Origin: a bacterium
GTDB lineage: Bacteria; Sysuimicrobiota; Sysuimicrobiia; Sysuimicrobiales; Thermofontiviventaceae
Assembly (NCBI GenBank): GCA_030550015.1
Contig: JAUQQG010000037.1
Span: forward strand, 1-49,710
DNA: 49,710 nucleotides
Direction: 5' to 3'
Shown piece by piece: positions 41,896-49,710 of the stretch. The notes beneath the pieces are model-generated. The model did no database searches. It saw nothing but the letters and a program-made list of their open reading frames with translations, and was not told where the DNA came from. Made by a program: the position numbers and the translations under genes. Each line of letters begins with the position of its first letter. Position 1 is the stretch's first letter.

Positions 41896-42930
41896 TCACT
41901 CCCCGTTCTCTTCAAAGTAGACGTGACGCGTGGCCGTGAGCGGGTCAGGGTAGGGTGCCAATTCTGCGTAGGTTGTGGCGTCATCGACCTCCTCCCGGAT
42001 CCGGGTGTGGATCTCGGTGTACTTGGCCTCGTCCATGATCCCGGCGCGCTCGAGATAGTGCCGGAAGACGACGAGCGGGTCTACGCTGCGGATCGCCTCC
42101 AGTTCCTCCACTGGGCGGTACTTCTCCTGCCTATCGTCGCTGCTGTGCGCGGTGAGGCGAACGACCTTGCACTCGACGAGCGATGGCCCCTCCCCGCGCC
42201 TTGCCCGTTCCACCGCCTCCTTGGCCACGGCGTACACAGCGAGGACATCGCTCCCGTCCACAGTGTAGCCGGGGATCCCGTATCCCTGCGCGCGGACAGC
42301 GATGTCCCGCACGGCCATCTGGAGTTCCTGAGGGACCGAGATGGCGTACCCATTATTCTCCACGACGAACACCACGGGGCACCTATGGATAGAGGCGAAG
42401 TTCAGCGCTTCGTGCCAGTCGCCCTGGCTTGTCCCTCCATCTCCAATAGAGACCACGCAGATCTCCCCTGTCTTCCGCACCTTGGCAGCATAGGCGATCC
42501 CGACGGCGTGGGGATATTGGGTCCCCACGGGGCTGCTGGTGCTGAGGATTTTGTAGCGCGGGTGCCCGTAGTGTCCAGGCATCTGGCGCCCTCCGCTGCT
42601 TGGATCCTCCGCTTTGGCGAAGAGGCTCAGCATGAGCTCCCTGGGCGTCATCCCCTTCATGAGCACCGCGCACACCGACCGGTAGTAGGGGACGAACCAG
42701 TCAAGATCCCGGTCGATGGCATACATCACGCCCGCCTGGGCGCCTTCATGCCCCTGTCCAGAGATCACGAAAGGTACCTTCCCCGCGCGCTGGAGAACCC
42801 ACATACGCTCATCCAGGGCCCTGGCGAGGGCCATGTAGTAGTACATCTCCAGGAGATGCTCCCCGGCAAGGCCAAGCGCCTGGTGGCGAGACTCGATCTC
42901 GCGCACTCCCCTGGCTTCCTTGCTTTCCAT
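41896..42930 (-). CDS. 2-oxoacid dehydrogenase E1 alpha subunit (branched-chain type)
   Basis: This 344-residue protein has GQGHEGAQAG, RQMPGHYGHP, SSPVGTQYPHAVGIAYA and the thiamine diphosphate motif GDGGTSQGDWHEALNFA...ENNGYAISVP. The phospho-loop region reads RLTAHSSDDRQEKYR. The wording is that of branched-chain 2-oxoacid dehydrogenase (BkdA) alpha subunits. The ATG at 42930 has a long GGTGGAGGG box immediately upstream; longer starts would run into non-conserved sequence. Confidence 0.92.
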   Translation of the reverse strand: MESKEARGVREIESRHQALGLAGEHLLEMYYYMALARALDERMWVLQRAGKVPFVISGQGHEGAQAGVMYAIDRDLDWFVPYYRSVCAVLMKGMTPRELMLSLFAKAEDPSSGGRQMPGHYGHPRYKILSTSSPVGTQYPHAVGIAYAAKVRKTGEICVVSIGDGGTSQGDWHEALNFASIHRCPVVFVVENNGYAISVPQELQMAVRDIAVRAQGYGIPGYTVDGSDVLAVYAVAKEAVERARRGEGPSLVECKVVRLTAHSSDDRQEKYRPVEELEAIRSVDPLVVFRHYLERAGIMDEAKYTEIHTRIREEVDDATTYAELAPYPDPLTATRHVYFEENGE

Positions 42931-43109
42931 CCCTCCACCCCCCATTAGCGTCCGTGGCGTTGTTTCTTCCGTGGGCGACTGGAACACACCACATGTCCGG
43001 CGGGAATGATCGAGGGGAACCCAAGATGGTGGGAGCCCTGCAGATCGCCTGGATCAGATGAGCAATGGGAAATCTACACCCGCCGTGGTTCCACCCCACC
43101 TACCTAACC

Positions 43110-43200
43110 CAACAAAATCTCTTGTCGAGATTTTGCTGAGAACCCCCTTATTTCAAGAGGCCCCCCCGCAAAAGTCAAAAGACTTTTGCTGGGGTACTTA
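43110..43200. repeat. Double-hairpin intergenic element, copy 2
   Basis: The first hairpin pairs CAAAATCTC with GAGATTTTG (43113-43136). The second pairs GCAAAAGTC with GACTTTTGC (43168-43189), bounded by C and G runs, and GGGGTACTTA ends the element. It shares a 34-base core with three differences and an identical end with the copy at 29427-29496, while the middle is about 21 bases longer. It lies 21 bases after the lpd stop and before the E1 alpha gene. Confidence 0.75.
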
Positions 43201-43220
43201 AAACCTTCTACCCTTTCCCT

Positions 43221-44645
43221 CTAGATCCCTGTTTTCCCTTTCCTCCCTACTGCCCGTGGATCGCCCGGTCCAGGGCATCGAGGGCTTGCTTCCTTCAATG
43301 CTTCAGAGAGGGTGGGATGCGCATGGATGCTCCCTGCTACCTCAAAAACTGTGGCTTCCGACGAACGGGCCAGTACCCCCTCCGCCAATAGCTCGGTCAC
43401 GGAAGGCCCGATCATGTGCACACCAAGGATCTCTCCAGTCTTCGAGTCGGTCACAACCTTGACGAATCCCTCGCGCTCTCCTAGGGTGAGCGCTCTACTG
43501 TTGGCCTGGAAGGAGAACCTTCCTACTTTTACGGGATATCCGGCCTCGCGCGCTTGCTTCTCTGTCATCCCAAGCGATGCAACCTCCGGCATGGAGTAGG
43601 TACACCGGGGGACAGCGTGGTAGTCAATGGGCCGGGGGTTCATCCCGGCAATGACCTCCACAGCGAGGATCGCCTCCTCCGACGCAACATGGGCGAGGAG
43701 GTAGCCTCCAATCACGTCCCCGATGGCGAAGATCCCCTCCACACTCGTACGCATGTACTCGTCCACGACCACAAACCCCTTCCTTGTCACCACCCCTACC
43801 TCCTCAAGGCCCAGATCCTCTGTGAGGGCTTCCCTGCCCACGGCCACAAGGAGGTATTCCGTCTCAATGAGGCGATCCCCCTCAGGAGTGGAGACGCGAA
43901 CCTGGAGCCCTCCTTCCACTGGCTCAACCCCCTGGACTGTAGAGGAGGTGTAGATCTTTACTCCTTTCCTTACCAGGGCCTTCGCCATTGCCTCCCCAAT
44001 CTCCTCATCCTCCATGGGGAGGACAGAGGGCATGAGCTCAACCAAGGTCACCTCTGCCCCGAAGGAGCGGAAGAGCGTGCAGAACTCCACCCCAATGGCG
44101 CCAGCGCCCACGATCACCATGGATCGGGGGACTTCCGGGAGGTCCAAAGCCCCTGTGCTATCAAGGATACGAGCGTTGTCGACGGGGATTCCTGGCAAGG
44201 AACGGGGCTTAGATCCCGTGGCGATAAGGACGTGCCGGGTTTCCACTTCCGTCTCCGAGCCGTCGTTGAGGGAGATCCCTACCCTTGTCGGGGAAAGAAG
44301 CCGCCCATGGCCTGAAAATACGTCCACCCGGTTCTTCCGCATGAGGTACCCGACGCCCCGGTGGAGAGTTTCCACTACCTGTCGCTTGCGTGCCTGCGCG
44401 CGGGCATAATCCAGGACGACCTCCCCGACGCGAAGGCCGAACTGGTCTGCCCGGCGTATCTTCTCCAAAAGCTCCGCAGTCTGCAGGAGGACCTTTGTGG
44501 GAATACACCCCGCGTGTAAGCAGACGCCCCCAAGCTTGTCCCTCTCCACGAGTGCGACCCGTAGCCCGAGCTGGGCGGCACGAATGGCCCCTACGTATCC
44601 ACCCGGTCCTCCGCCGATGATGGTGAGGTCATACGGCTCCGTCAT
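43221..44645 (-). CDS. lpdA: Dihydrolipoyl dehydrogenase (E3), apparent frameshift at 3' end
   Basis: This 474-residue flavoprotein has IIGGGPGGYVGAIRAAQLG, the redox disulfide GGVCLHAGCIPTK (Cys42 and Cys47), the NAD motif VIVGAGAIGVEFC, FAIGDVIGG, and the active His-Glu end HAHPTLSEALKEA. After this point the reading frame gives an unusual tail, SPRCPGPGDPRAVG..., whereas removing one base near 43285-43287 gives ALDALDRAIHGQ and a stop at 43247, as expected for the family. So there is a one-base insertion or a sequencing error close to the C-terminus. It would reoxidise the lipoyl group of the neighbouring E2. It overlaps the end of def. Confidence 0.93.
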   Translation of the reverse strand: MTEPYDLTIIGGGPGGYVGAIRAAQLGLRVALVERDKLGGVCLHAGCIPTKVLLQTAELLEKIRRADQFGLRVGEVVLDYARAQARKRQVVETLHRGVGYLMRKNRVDVFSGHGRLLSPTRVGISLNDGSETEVETRHVLIATGSKPRSLPGIPVDNARILDSTGALDLPEVPRSMVIVGAGAIGVEFCTLFRSFGAEVTLVELMPSVLPMEDEEIGEAMAKALVRKGVKIYTSSTVQGVEPVEGGLQVRVSTPEGDRLIETEYLLVAVGREALTEDLGLEEVGVVTRKGFVVVDEYMRTSVEGIFAIGDVIGGYLLAHVASEEAILAVEVIAGMNPRPIDYHAVPRCTYSMPEVASLGMTEKQAREAGYPVKVGRFSFQANSRALTLGEREGFVKVVTDSKTGEILGVHMIGPSVTELLAEGVLARSSEATVFEVAGSIHAHPTLSEALKEASPRCPGPGDPRAVGRKGKTGI

Positions 44646-45165
44646 CACCCATCACACCCAAAGGCAAAGAAGCGCTCATCGGCCTAGCCGCCTTCTCTTC
44701 CCTCTCCACCGTGTACAGCATTCCGCCCTCTACCCGGTCAATGAACAGCACACCATTGAGGTGATCTACCTCGTGCAGGATCACCCGGGCAAGAAGGTCC
44801 TCGGCGATGAGGGTCTTCTTCCGGCCATTCTGCGTTTGTCCAGTCACCACGATGCGACGCGCCCGCTTCACAATCCCTGCGACTCCTGGGATGGAAAGAC
44901 ATCCTTCCGGGCCGACTTGCTCCCCGGAGCGACGGACGATCCTGGGGTTCACCAGGACAAGGGGGCCTTTTCCGATGTCTGCCACGATCACCCGCAGGGG
45001 GACACCTACTTGAGGTGCGGCGAGCCCGACGCCGTTGCTGGCGTACATCGTTTCCAGCATCTCCCGGATCAAGGCGCGGATCTCCCGCGTGACCCTCGGG
45101 GCCGGGCGGCTCCTGCGCCGCAGGATCGACGCGTCGGGATCATGAATGGTGATGATGCGCCTCAT
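44629..45165 (-). CDS. def: Peptide deformylase
   Basis: This 178-residue metalloenzyme shows the three motifs GVGLAAPQVG, EGCLSIPG and HEVDHLNG, which carry the metal ligands Cys and two His plus the catalytic Glu. It removes the formyl group from new proteins. The ATG at 45165 gives MRRIITIHDPD, a normal start, while the open frame runs 30 codons further into nuoC. It lies between complex I and lpd genes, an unusual place for def. Confidence 0.95.
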   Translation of the reverse strand: MRRIITIHDPDASILRRRSRPAPRVTREIRALIREMLETMYASNGVGLAAPQVGVPLRVIVADIGKGPLVLVNPRIVRRSGEQVGPEGCLSIPGVAGIVKRARRIVVTGQTQNGRKKTLIAEDLLARVILHEVDHLNGVLFIDRVEGGMLYTVEREEKAARPMSASLPLGVMGDDGAV

Positions 45166-45176
45166 GCGAGGTGTGG

Positions 45177-45809
45177 CTACGCTCGTTCGCCAATGGGCTC
45201 CTCGCCTGTGGCGGCGATCTCCTGCTGGCGCTGCTTGGCGAGCTCGACGAGCCATGCAGGATCCTCGTAGACGTAATCCTTGCGGAGGGGATGCCCGATC
45301 CAGTCCTCCGTCATCATGATGCGCCGGAGGTTGGGGTGGCCCTCGAAGATCACTCCGAGCAGGTCGTATGTCTCCCGCTCGTGCCAGTTGGCACCATCCC
45401 AGATCCTCACCACAGAGGGAATCCGCGGATCTTCCCTGGGGACGACCACCTTGAGCAGGAGGTTGTGCCGGTGCTCCATGGAGTAGAGATGGTAGACGAC
45501 TTCCATGCTGTCGGGGGGCCTGTCCACCGCAGTCACAAAGGAGAGGTAATCAAAGCGGAACTCCGGATCGTCGCGCAGGAATGTGCAGACCTCCAGCAGC
45601 TGCTCCCGTGGAACCAGGAAGGTAGGGTTCGGGTAGACAGGGACATGGGACTCCACCCGGGCTGGAGGTTTCTTCCCTTCAGCCTGCGCTTTCTGAACTT
45701 CCTCCTGGTGGCGGCGCTCCTCTTCCTGCCTGGCCTTCTCCGCTTCGGCCTTGAGATCGCGTAGGGAGGGAAACCTCTCAAGGAGCCGCGAGATGAGCTC
45801 TGGTTTCAT
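45177..45809 (-). CDS. nuoC: NADH-quinone oxidoreductase subunit C
   Basis: This 210-residue protein has the 30-kDa subunit motif WHERETYDLLGVIFEGHPNLRRIMMTEDWIGHPLRKDY. An N-terminal charged, coiled-coil-like stretch (about 15-48, rich in Glu, Lys, Gln and Ala) is longer than in most homologues. It forms part of the quinone module of complex I. Its ATG overlaps the nuoI stop as ATGA. The position after nuoI rather than after nuoB is unusual. Confidence 0.94.
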   Translation of the reverse strand: MKPELISRLLERFPSLRDLKAEAEKARQEEERRHQEEVQKAQAEGKKPPARVESHVPVYPNPTFLVPREQLLEVCTFLRDDPEFRFDYLSFVTAVDRPPDSMEVVYHLYSMEHRHNLLLKVVVPREDPRIPSVVRIWDGANWHERETYDLLGVIFEGHPNLRRIMMTEDWIGHPLRKDYVYEDPAWLVELAKQRQQEIAATGEEPIGERA

Positions 45810-46282
45810 CCTCGCACCCCTCCCACGACTCCCCGGGCAATGGGCTCCTTGGGGGCTGCCTGGTGGAGATCGGAAAGGGAGTAGAGCAACCGCGCCCGGT
45901 TATAGGTGCTTGTCTCGTAGTGTGGGACGAAGACGATGGCCTCTGTTGGGCAGACTTCTACACACAGGCCACAGTAGCAACACTTGTCGATTTCAATATC
46001 GAAGCGCGTCAGGTACCTCTCCTTGCCCTTCCCCTCTGCCTCGATGTGGATGCACCTGTCGGGGCAGATGCGCTCGCACTGGAAGCAAATAATGCAGCGG
46101 TCATTCCCTGTCTCCGGGTCGATGGGAAGCGCCAGGAGCCCGTGCCATCGCGGGGAGACGTTGACCCTCTGCAGGGGGTAGAGGACGGTGATCTTGGGTT
46201 CCAAGAGCGTCCTCCAAGTGGACCGGAGCCCGACAACCAGCCCGATGACCGCCTGCGTTGCCCACTGAATGATTCCTTGCAT
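45806..46282 (-). CDS. nuoI: NADH-quinone oxidoreductase subunit I
   Basis: This 158-residue protein has two 4Fe-4S motifs, C63-X2-C66-X2-C69-X3-C73-P and C101-X2-C104-X2-C107-X3-C111-P. It has an amphipathic N-terminus (QWATQAVIGLVVGLRSTWRTLL) that would contact the membrane arm. It carries clusters N6a and N6b in complex I. AAGGAGG precedes the ATG. The gene follows nuoD with a 123-base spacer in which I see no gene. Confidence 0.93.
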   Translation of the reverse strand: MQGIIQWATQAVIGLVVGLRSTWRTLLEPKITVLYPLQRVNVSPRWHGLLALPIDPETGNDRCIICFQCERICPDRCIHIEAEGKGKERYLTRFDIEIDKCCYCGLCVEVCPTEAIVFVPHYETSTYNRARLLYSLSDLHQAAPKEPIARGVVGGVRG

Positions 46283-46405
46283 CCTGACCTCCTTCCCGAC
46301 CAGGAAAGCCAGCCTTCCACCTACTCTTCTAAAGGTCTCACGCTCGCCTGGAGCCTCTCCCCGGCCCCCACCGGAACCTCGTCGAAAAGATTTCAGTAGG
46401 GCTTC

Positions 46406-47509
46406 TCAGCGATCCACGTCGGAGAGGACGATATCCACGGACCCCAGGATGGCGATGACGTCGGCAACCTTCCACCCCCGCATCATCTCGGTGAGAGCAT
46501 AGAGGTTGCTGAACGAAGGAGCCCTAATCTTCACTCTGTACGGCTTCTCCGAACCATCGCTCACCATGTATATCCCGAGGTCCCCCCTCGGCGATTCTGT
46601 GTGAACGTACACTTCCCCTTTAGGCGGCCGGAGCGAGAGCGGGACCCTCGCGCGGATGCTGCCCCCAGGGAGCTGGGCGATGCACTGACGGATGATGCGT
46701 ACCGACTGGCGCATCTCTTCCATGCGCACCAGGTAGCGGGCGTAGCAGTCACCCTCTGTGTAAACAGGGATGTCGAACTCCACGCGGTCATAGACCTCGT
46801 AGGGGTCAGCCTTCCGGACATCGTAAGCGACACCGGAGGCACGCCCTACTGGCCCTGAGGCTCCCATGGCAATGGCCACTTCCCTGGGAAGAACCCCCAC
46901 TCCCTGGGTACGGACTTTGAAGATGGGGTTGCCAGTGAGGAGCTCGTCGTACTCAGGCAGGCGTTGCAGGAAGTAGTCGCAGAACTCCAGCACGCGGTCG
47001 GTCCAACCTTCAGGCAGGTCTTCATAGACCCCCCCGATGCGGAAGTAGACGTGGTGGAGCCTCCCTCCTGTCACTGCCTCGAAGAGGTCCATGACGCGCT
47101 CCCGCTCTCGCATACACCAGAGGAAGGCGGTAAAGGCACCAAGGTCGATGCCGAAGGTCCCCAGCCACAGCAGGTGGCTTGCGATGCGCTGGAGCTCCAG
47201 GAGGATCGTGCGGATGTACCGCGCTCGCTCCGGAACCTCGATCCCTGCAAGGCGCTCCACGGCGAGGATGTAGACTTCTTCATTCGCAAGCGCGGTGAGG
47301 TAGTCCATCCCCCGGTCGGTCAGAGCGATCCCCTGGGCAAAGGTGCGGTGCTCTAGCATCTTCTCCACTGAGGAGTGGAGGTAACCGATGTCTGGATGGA
47401 CCTCAGTGATGTTCTCCCCGTCGAGGGTAACGATGAGACGCAACACCCCGTGGGTGCTAGGGTGCTGTGGGCCCATGTTCAAGATGAGTTCTTCGGTCCT
47501 AAGCGCCAA
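46406..47509 (-). CDS. nuoD: NADH-quinone oxidoreductase subunit D
   Basis: This 367-residue protein has [45 protein letters not shown], the quinone-site region, and [28 protein letters not shown], then the terminal DIVLSDVDR. It is the 49-kDa subunit that forms the quinone pocket with NuoB. The first codon is probably TTG (47509), preceded by GGGTGGGAG; the gene overlaps the nuoB end by 11 bases. Confidence 0.95.
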   Translation of the reverse strand: MALRTEELILNMGPQHPSTHGVLRLIVTLDGENITEVHPDIGYLHSSVEKMLEHRTFAQGIALTDRGMDYLTALANEEVYILAVERLAGIEVPERARYIRTILLELQRIASHLLWLGTFGIDLGAFTAFLWCMRERERVMDLFEAVTGGRLHHVYFRIGGVYEDLPEGWTDRVLEFCDYFLQRLPEYDELLTGNPIFKVRTQGVGVLPREVAIAMGASGPVGRASGVAYDVRKADPYEVYDRVEFDIPVYTEGDCYARYLVRMEEMRQSVRIIRQCIAQLPGGSIRARVPLSLRPPKGEVYVHTESPRGDLGIYMVSDGSEKPYRVKIRAPSFSNLYALTEMMRGWKVADVIAILGSVDIVLSDVDR

Positions 47510-48071
47510 GGCCAGCTCCCACCCTACTTCTTCGCCGAAGGAAGGGTTCCTTCCGGATCTTCTCCTGGAGTTTGAGAATGCCTTCGATAAGAGCCTCGGG
47601 GCGCGGCGGACAGCCGGGGACGTATACGTCTACCGGGATCACCGTATCGATCCCCTTGAGGATCGAGTAGTTATCATAGTAAAAGGGACCGCCGCAGGTT
47701 GCGCATGAGCCCATGGAGATGACGTACTTTGGCTCGGGCATCTGCTCCCAGAGGCGGCGGACGATCGGTGCCATCTTAATGGTGCAGCGCCCTGCGACGA
47801 GGATACAGTCCGCTTGGCGTGGGGTCGCCCGGGGGATCACACCGATGCGGTCTAGGTCAAACCTCGTGGCGTACGCCTGCATCATCTCGATGGCGCAACA
47901 GGCTAAACCAAAAGTGAGAGGCCAGATGGATGCGGACCTTGCCCAGTTCAGCAAGGACTCAACGGTGGTAAGAACGACTCCCCCACCGGGGAGCGCGTCA
48001 AGAATCTCCACTGCCCGGTCTATGGGGGCTACACGAATATGGCCTGCGGGAGGGTGGGCCGAATCGGACAC
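47499..48071 (-). CDS. nuoB: NADH-quinone oxidoreductase subunit B
   Basis: This 190-residue protein has the N2 cluster cysteines in [11 protein letters not shown] (Cys58 and Cys59), [10 protein letters not shown] and [22 protein letters not shown] is also present. The frame is open for a further 113 codons upstream, but only the GTG at 48071 has a GGAGGGA ribosome binding site and gives a NuoB of normal size. It starts the visible nuo gene run (B, D, I, C). Confidence 0.93.
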   Translation of the reverse strand: MSDSAHPPAGHIRVAPIDRAVEILDALPGGGVVLTTVESLLNWARSASIWPLTFGLACCAIEMMQAYATRFDLDRIGVIPRATPRQADCILVAGRCTIKMAPIVRRLWEQMPEPKYVISMGSCATCGGPFYYDNYSILKGIDTVIPVDVYVPGCPPRPEALIEGILKLQEKIRKEPFLRRRSRVGAGLGA

Positions 48072-48415
48072 AACACTCCCTCCTTGTAACCCCCCGGCCC
48101 TGTTCCAAGAGCAGGGGAGGCGGAAACACCGGTGAACATCATAGCATCTGAGCACCAGTTCGTCAAACCTGTTCTCTTCCCTGTTCCCAGAACTTCGCGA
48201 GGATGCCCATAGCCGACTGAACCGAGGAGGAGCTTTTGCTCGCCCCAGGTCCAACAGAGGCTCCTGCAACCTTGACGGAAGTCCTTGAGACCCGGTGTGA
48301 GGTGGAAACGAGGCCCGTAGCAGGATCTTGTCAAAGACTTCCCTGGGGTTCCTGAGGAGGACTTCCCAGGACGTGATGAGAATCCATGGGTAGCTAAGGG
48401 AGGGGAGCATGCGCG
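48072..48415. other. 344-base divergent spacer between nuoB and transketolase genes
   Basis: No protein gene is credible here; the in-frame upstream extension of nuoB is not conserved-looking. Near the transketolase start, CCTGGG (48342-48347) pairs with CCCAGG (48365-48370) around an inner TCCT/AGGA stem, and TCCTGC (about 48252) can pair with GCAGGA (about 48320). This suggests a folded leader on the plus strand. I found no strong promoter, though two divergent ones are expected. Confidence 0.35.
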
Positions 48416-49249
48416 ATGACGTATCCCGTGGATGCGACTGTGATCGAGAAACTGGAAAAGAAGGCGAGAGAGCTACGCAAGACCATCCTCCGCATGATCA
48501 CCATGGCAGGCTCGGGTCATCCTGGGGGGTCTCTCTCGTCCATTGATCTGCTGGTGGCCTTGTACTACCACCACCTCCGGCACGATCCGAAGAACCCAAA
48601 GTGGCCGGATCGCGACCGGTTCGTGCTCTCCAAGGGGCACGGTTGTCCTGCCCTTTACGCCGTCCTCGCCGACTGTGGATACTTCGGGGAGGAGCACCTA
48701 TGGACCCTGCGCAAGGTGGGGAGCATTCTCCAGGGACATCCCGACATGACGCGCACTCCCGGGGTAGAGATCTCCACTGGTTCGCTTGGGATGGGATTCT
48801 CTGCAGCGATCGGGATGGCTCTTGGGGCACGCCTGAGCGGGCGATCCTACAGGGTCTATGCCCTTCTCGGTGACGGGGAGTGTCAGGAGGGAGCCGTGTG
48901 GGAAGGGGCGATGTTCGCCGCCCACTACGGCCTCGACAACCTCACCGCTATCGTGGACCGCAACGGCCTCCAACAGACGGGGAAGACCGAGGAACGTATC
49001 CGACTCGAGCCCCTTGCCTCCAAGTGGGAGGCCTTCGGGTGGCGCGTGCTGGAGATCGACGGACACAGCTTCCCCCAGATTCTCACCGCCCTTGAAGAAG
49101 CCAAAGGGACGCGGGGACGGCCGACAGTCATCATCGCGCATACTGTGAAAGGGAAAGGCGTCTCGTTCATCGAGGGGGTCGTGGGGTTCCATGGGAAGGC
49201 GACCACCCCAGAAGAATTGGAGAGAGCACTCGTTGAGTTAGGAGGGTAA
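48416..49249 (+). CDS. Transketolase, N-terminal (thiamine diphosphate-binding) subunit
   Basis: This 277-residue protein is the N-terminal third of transketolase as a separate subunit. Motifs are [62 protein letters not shown] and the thiamine diphosphate/Mg motif [39 protein letters not shown]. It works with the following gene product to exchange two-carbon units in the pentose phosphate pathway. GGGAGGGGAG precedes the ATG. The next start is seven bases downstream. Confidence 0.94.
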   Translation: MTYPVDATVIEKLEKKARELRKTILRMITMAGSGHPGGSLSSIDLLVALYYHHLRHDPKNPKWPDRDRFVLSKGHGCPALYAVLADCGYFGEEHLWTLRKVGSILQGHPDMTRTPGVEISTGSLGMGFSAAIGMALGARLSGRSYRVYALLGDGECQEGAVWEGAMFAAHYGLDNLTAIVDRNGLQQTGKTEERIRLEPLASKWEAFGWRVLEIDGHSFPQILTALEEAKGTRGRPTVIIAHTVKGKGVSFIEGVVGFHGKATTPEELERALVELGG

Positions 49250-49256
49250 AAGAACA

Positions 49257-49710
49257 ATGTCCATCCATCTCGTCCGGGAACGCCCCCAGAAGGCCACGCG
49301 GGATGCCTACGGGGAAGCCCTTGTGGAGATTGGTCGGGAACGCTCTGAGGTCGTTGTCCTCACCGGCGACTTGCGGGACTCCACCCGCACGGAATACTTC
49401 GCCAAAGCCTTCCCCGAGCGCTTCTTTGAGGTAGGGATTGCCGAGCAGAACATGGCAGGGATCGCTGCAGGCTTGGCGACGTGCGGCTACATCCCCTTCA
49501 TCAGCTCGTTTGCGGTCTTTTCACCGGGCCGGAACTTCGACCAAATCCGCGTCCTCATCGCCCAGCCTTCCCTCCCTGTAAAGATCGTTTCCACCCATGC
49601 CGGGATCACCGTCGGGGAGGATGGAATCTCCGCCCAGGCCATTGAAGACATCGCTATGATGCGAGCCCTTCCCAACATGGGCGTCGTCGTCCCCGCCGAC
49701 GCGGCGGAAA
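49257..49710 (+). CDS. Transketolase, C-terminal subunit, cut by window end
   Basis: The first 151 codons are visible. They encode the pyrimidine-binding domain of transketolase: TRDAYGEALVEIGRERSEVVVLTGDLRDSTRTEYF, FPERFFEVGIAEQNMAGIAAGLA (with the catalytic Glu in EVGIAEQN), and STHAGITVGEDGISAQAIEDIAMMRALP. It pairs with the preceding subunit to form a split transketolase. GGAGGG lies about ten bases before the ATG. Confidence 0.93.
   Translation, partial: MSIHLVRERPQKATRDAYGEALVEIGRERSEVVVLTGDLRDSTRTEYFAKAFPERFFEVGIAEQNMAGIAAGLATCGYIPFISSFAVFSPGRNFDQIRVLIAQPSLPVKIVSTHAGITVGEDGISAQAIEDIAMMRALPNMGVVVPADAAE

Noticed and set aside
41245..42948. Long plus-strand open frame opposite the E1 alpha and beta genes (567 codons)
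   Set aside because: It spans the junction of two well-identified genes and has no recognisable domain; GC-rich codon bias explains the lack of stops.
48072..48410. 113-codon upstream in-frame extension of NuoB
   Set aside because: No ATG-like start with ribosome binding site, Arg/Ser/Leu-rich composition unlike NuoB, and the GTG at 48071 gives a normal-sized subunit.

Overview
The window is a GC-rich (about 60% by eye), densely coded bacterial chromosome segment. Most genes lie on the minus strand in tight operons with strong AGGAGG-type ribosome binding sites and frequent ATGA or TGATG stop/start overlaps. The content (clade II nitrous oxide reductase, branched-chain 2-oxoacid dehydrogenase, complex I subunits, split transketolase, RtcB, O-antigen/polysaccharide genes) points to a respiring, facultatively denitrifying bacterium, probably diderm. 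No rRNA or ribosomal protein gene is present, so I cannot assign a phylum. I saw no tRNA, CRISPR array, prophage or insertion sequence.

Region 1 (1-9550): a nitrous oxide reduction island. In transcription order on the minus strand it has a NarL-type response regulator, a PAS/AAA+/Fis regulator with degenerate ATPase motifs, an intergenic region with a palindromic operator-like site, then a CuA cupredoxin, a membrane polyferredoxin (NosR/NosH-like), a second CuA cupredoxin, nosZ, nosB, nosD, nosF and the start of nosY. No c-type cytochrome is encoded in the visible cluster. The same TGCAACA heptamer occurs, paired at 10-bp spacing, in front of the response regulator and in front of the nos operon.

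Region 2 (9660-11753): a TPP riboswitch with a terminator controls thiE and a ThiS-ThiG fusion on the plus strand.

Region 3 (11745-20710): a cobalamin operon under a cobalamin riboswitch: btuF-like, cobU, cobQ, cbiA, cbiB, cobS, cobD, cblT, cblS. It assembles and attaches the nucleotide loop and salvages alpha-ribazole. CobT and CobC are not in it.

Region 4 (20796-22957): a cation diffusion facilitator and a ChrA-type transporter on the plus strand. Region 5 (23187-30417): a surface polysaccharide cluster (O-antigen ligase/polymerase, UDP-glucuronate decarboxylase, complete dTDP-L-rhamnose pathway, Wzz-like protein).

Region 6 (30645-39395): a rtcB / acyl-CoA dehydrogenase / MetE-like / quinone oxidoreductase operon, yjbQ with a structured leader, a MoeB-rhodanese protein, a ferredoxin-NADP reductase and lipA. 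Region 7 (39548-48071): genes for a 2-oxoacid dehydrogenase complex (E2, E1 beta, E1 alpha, E3 with an apparent 3' frameshift), peptide deformylase and the complex I subunits C, I, D and B. LipA next door would supply the lipoyl group for E2. Region 8 (48416-49710): a split transketolase on the plus strand, cut by the window end. Two copies of an intergenic double-hairpin element (29427-29496 and 43110-43200) are the only dispersed repeat I found.
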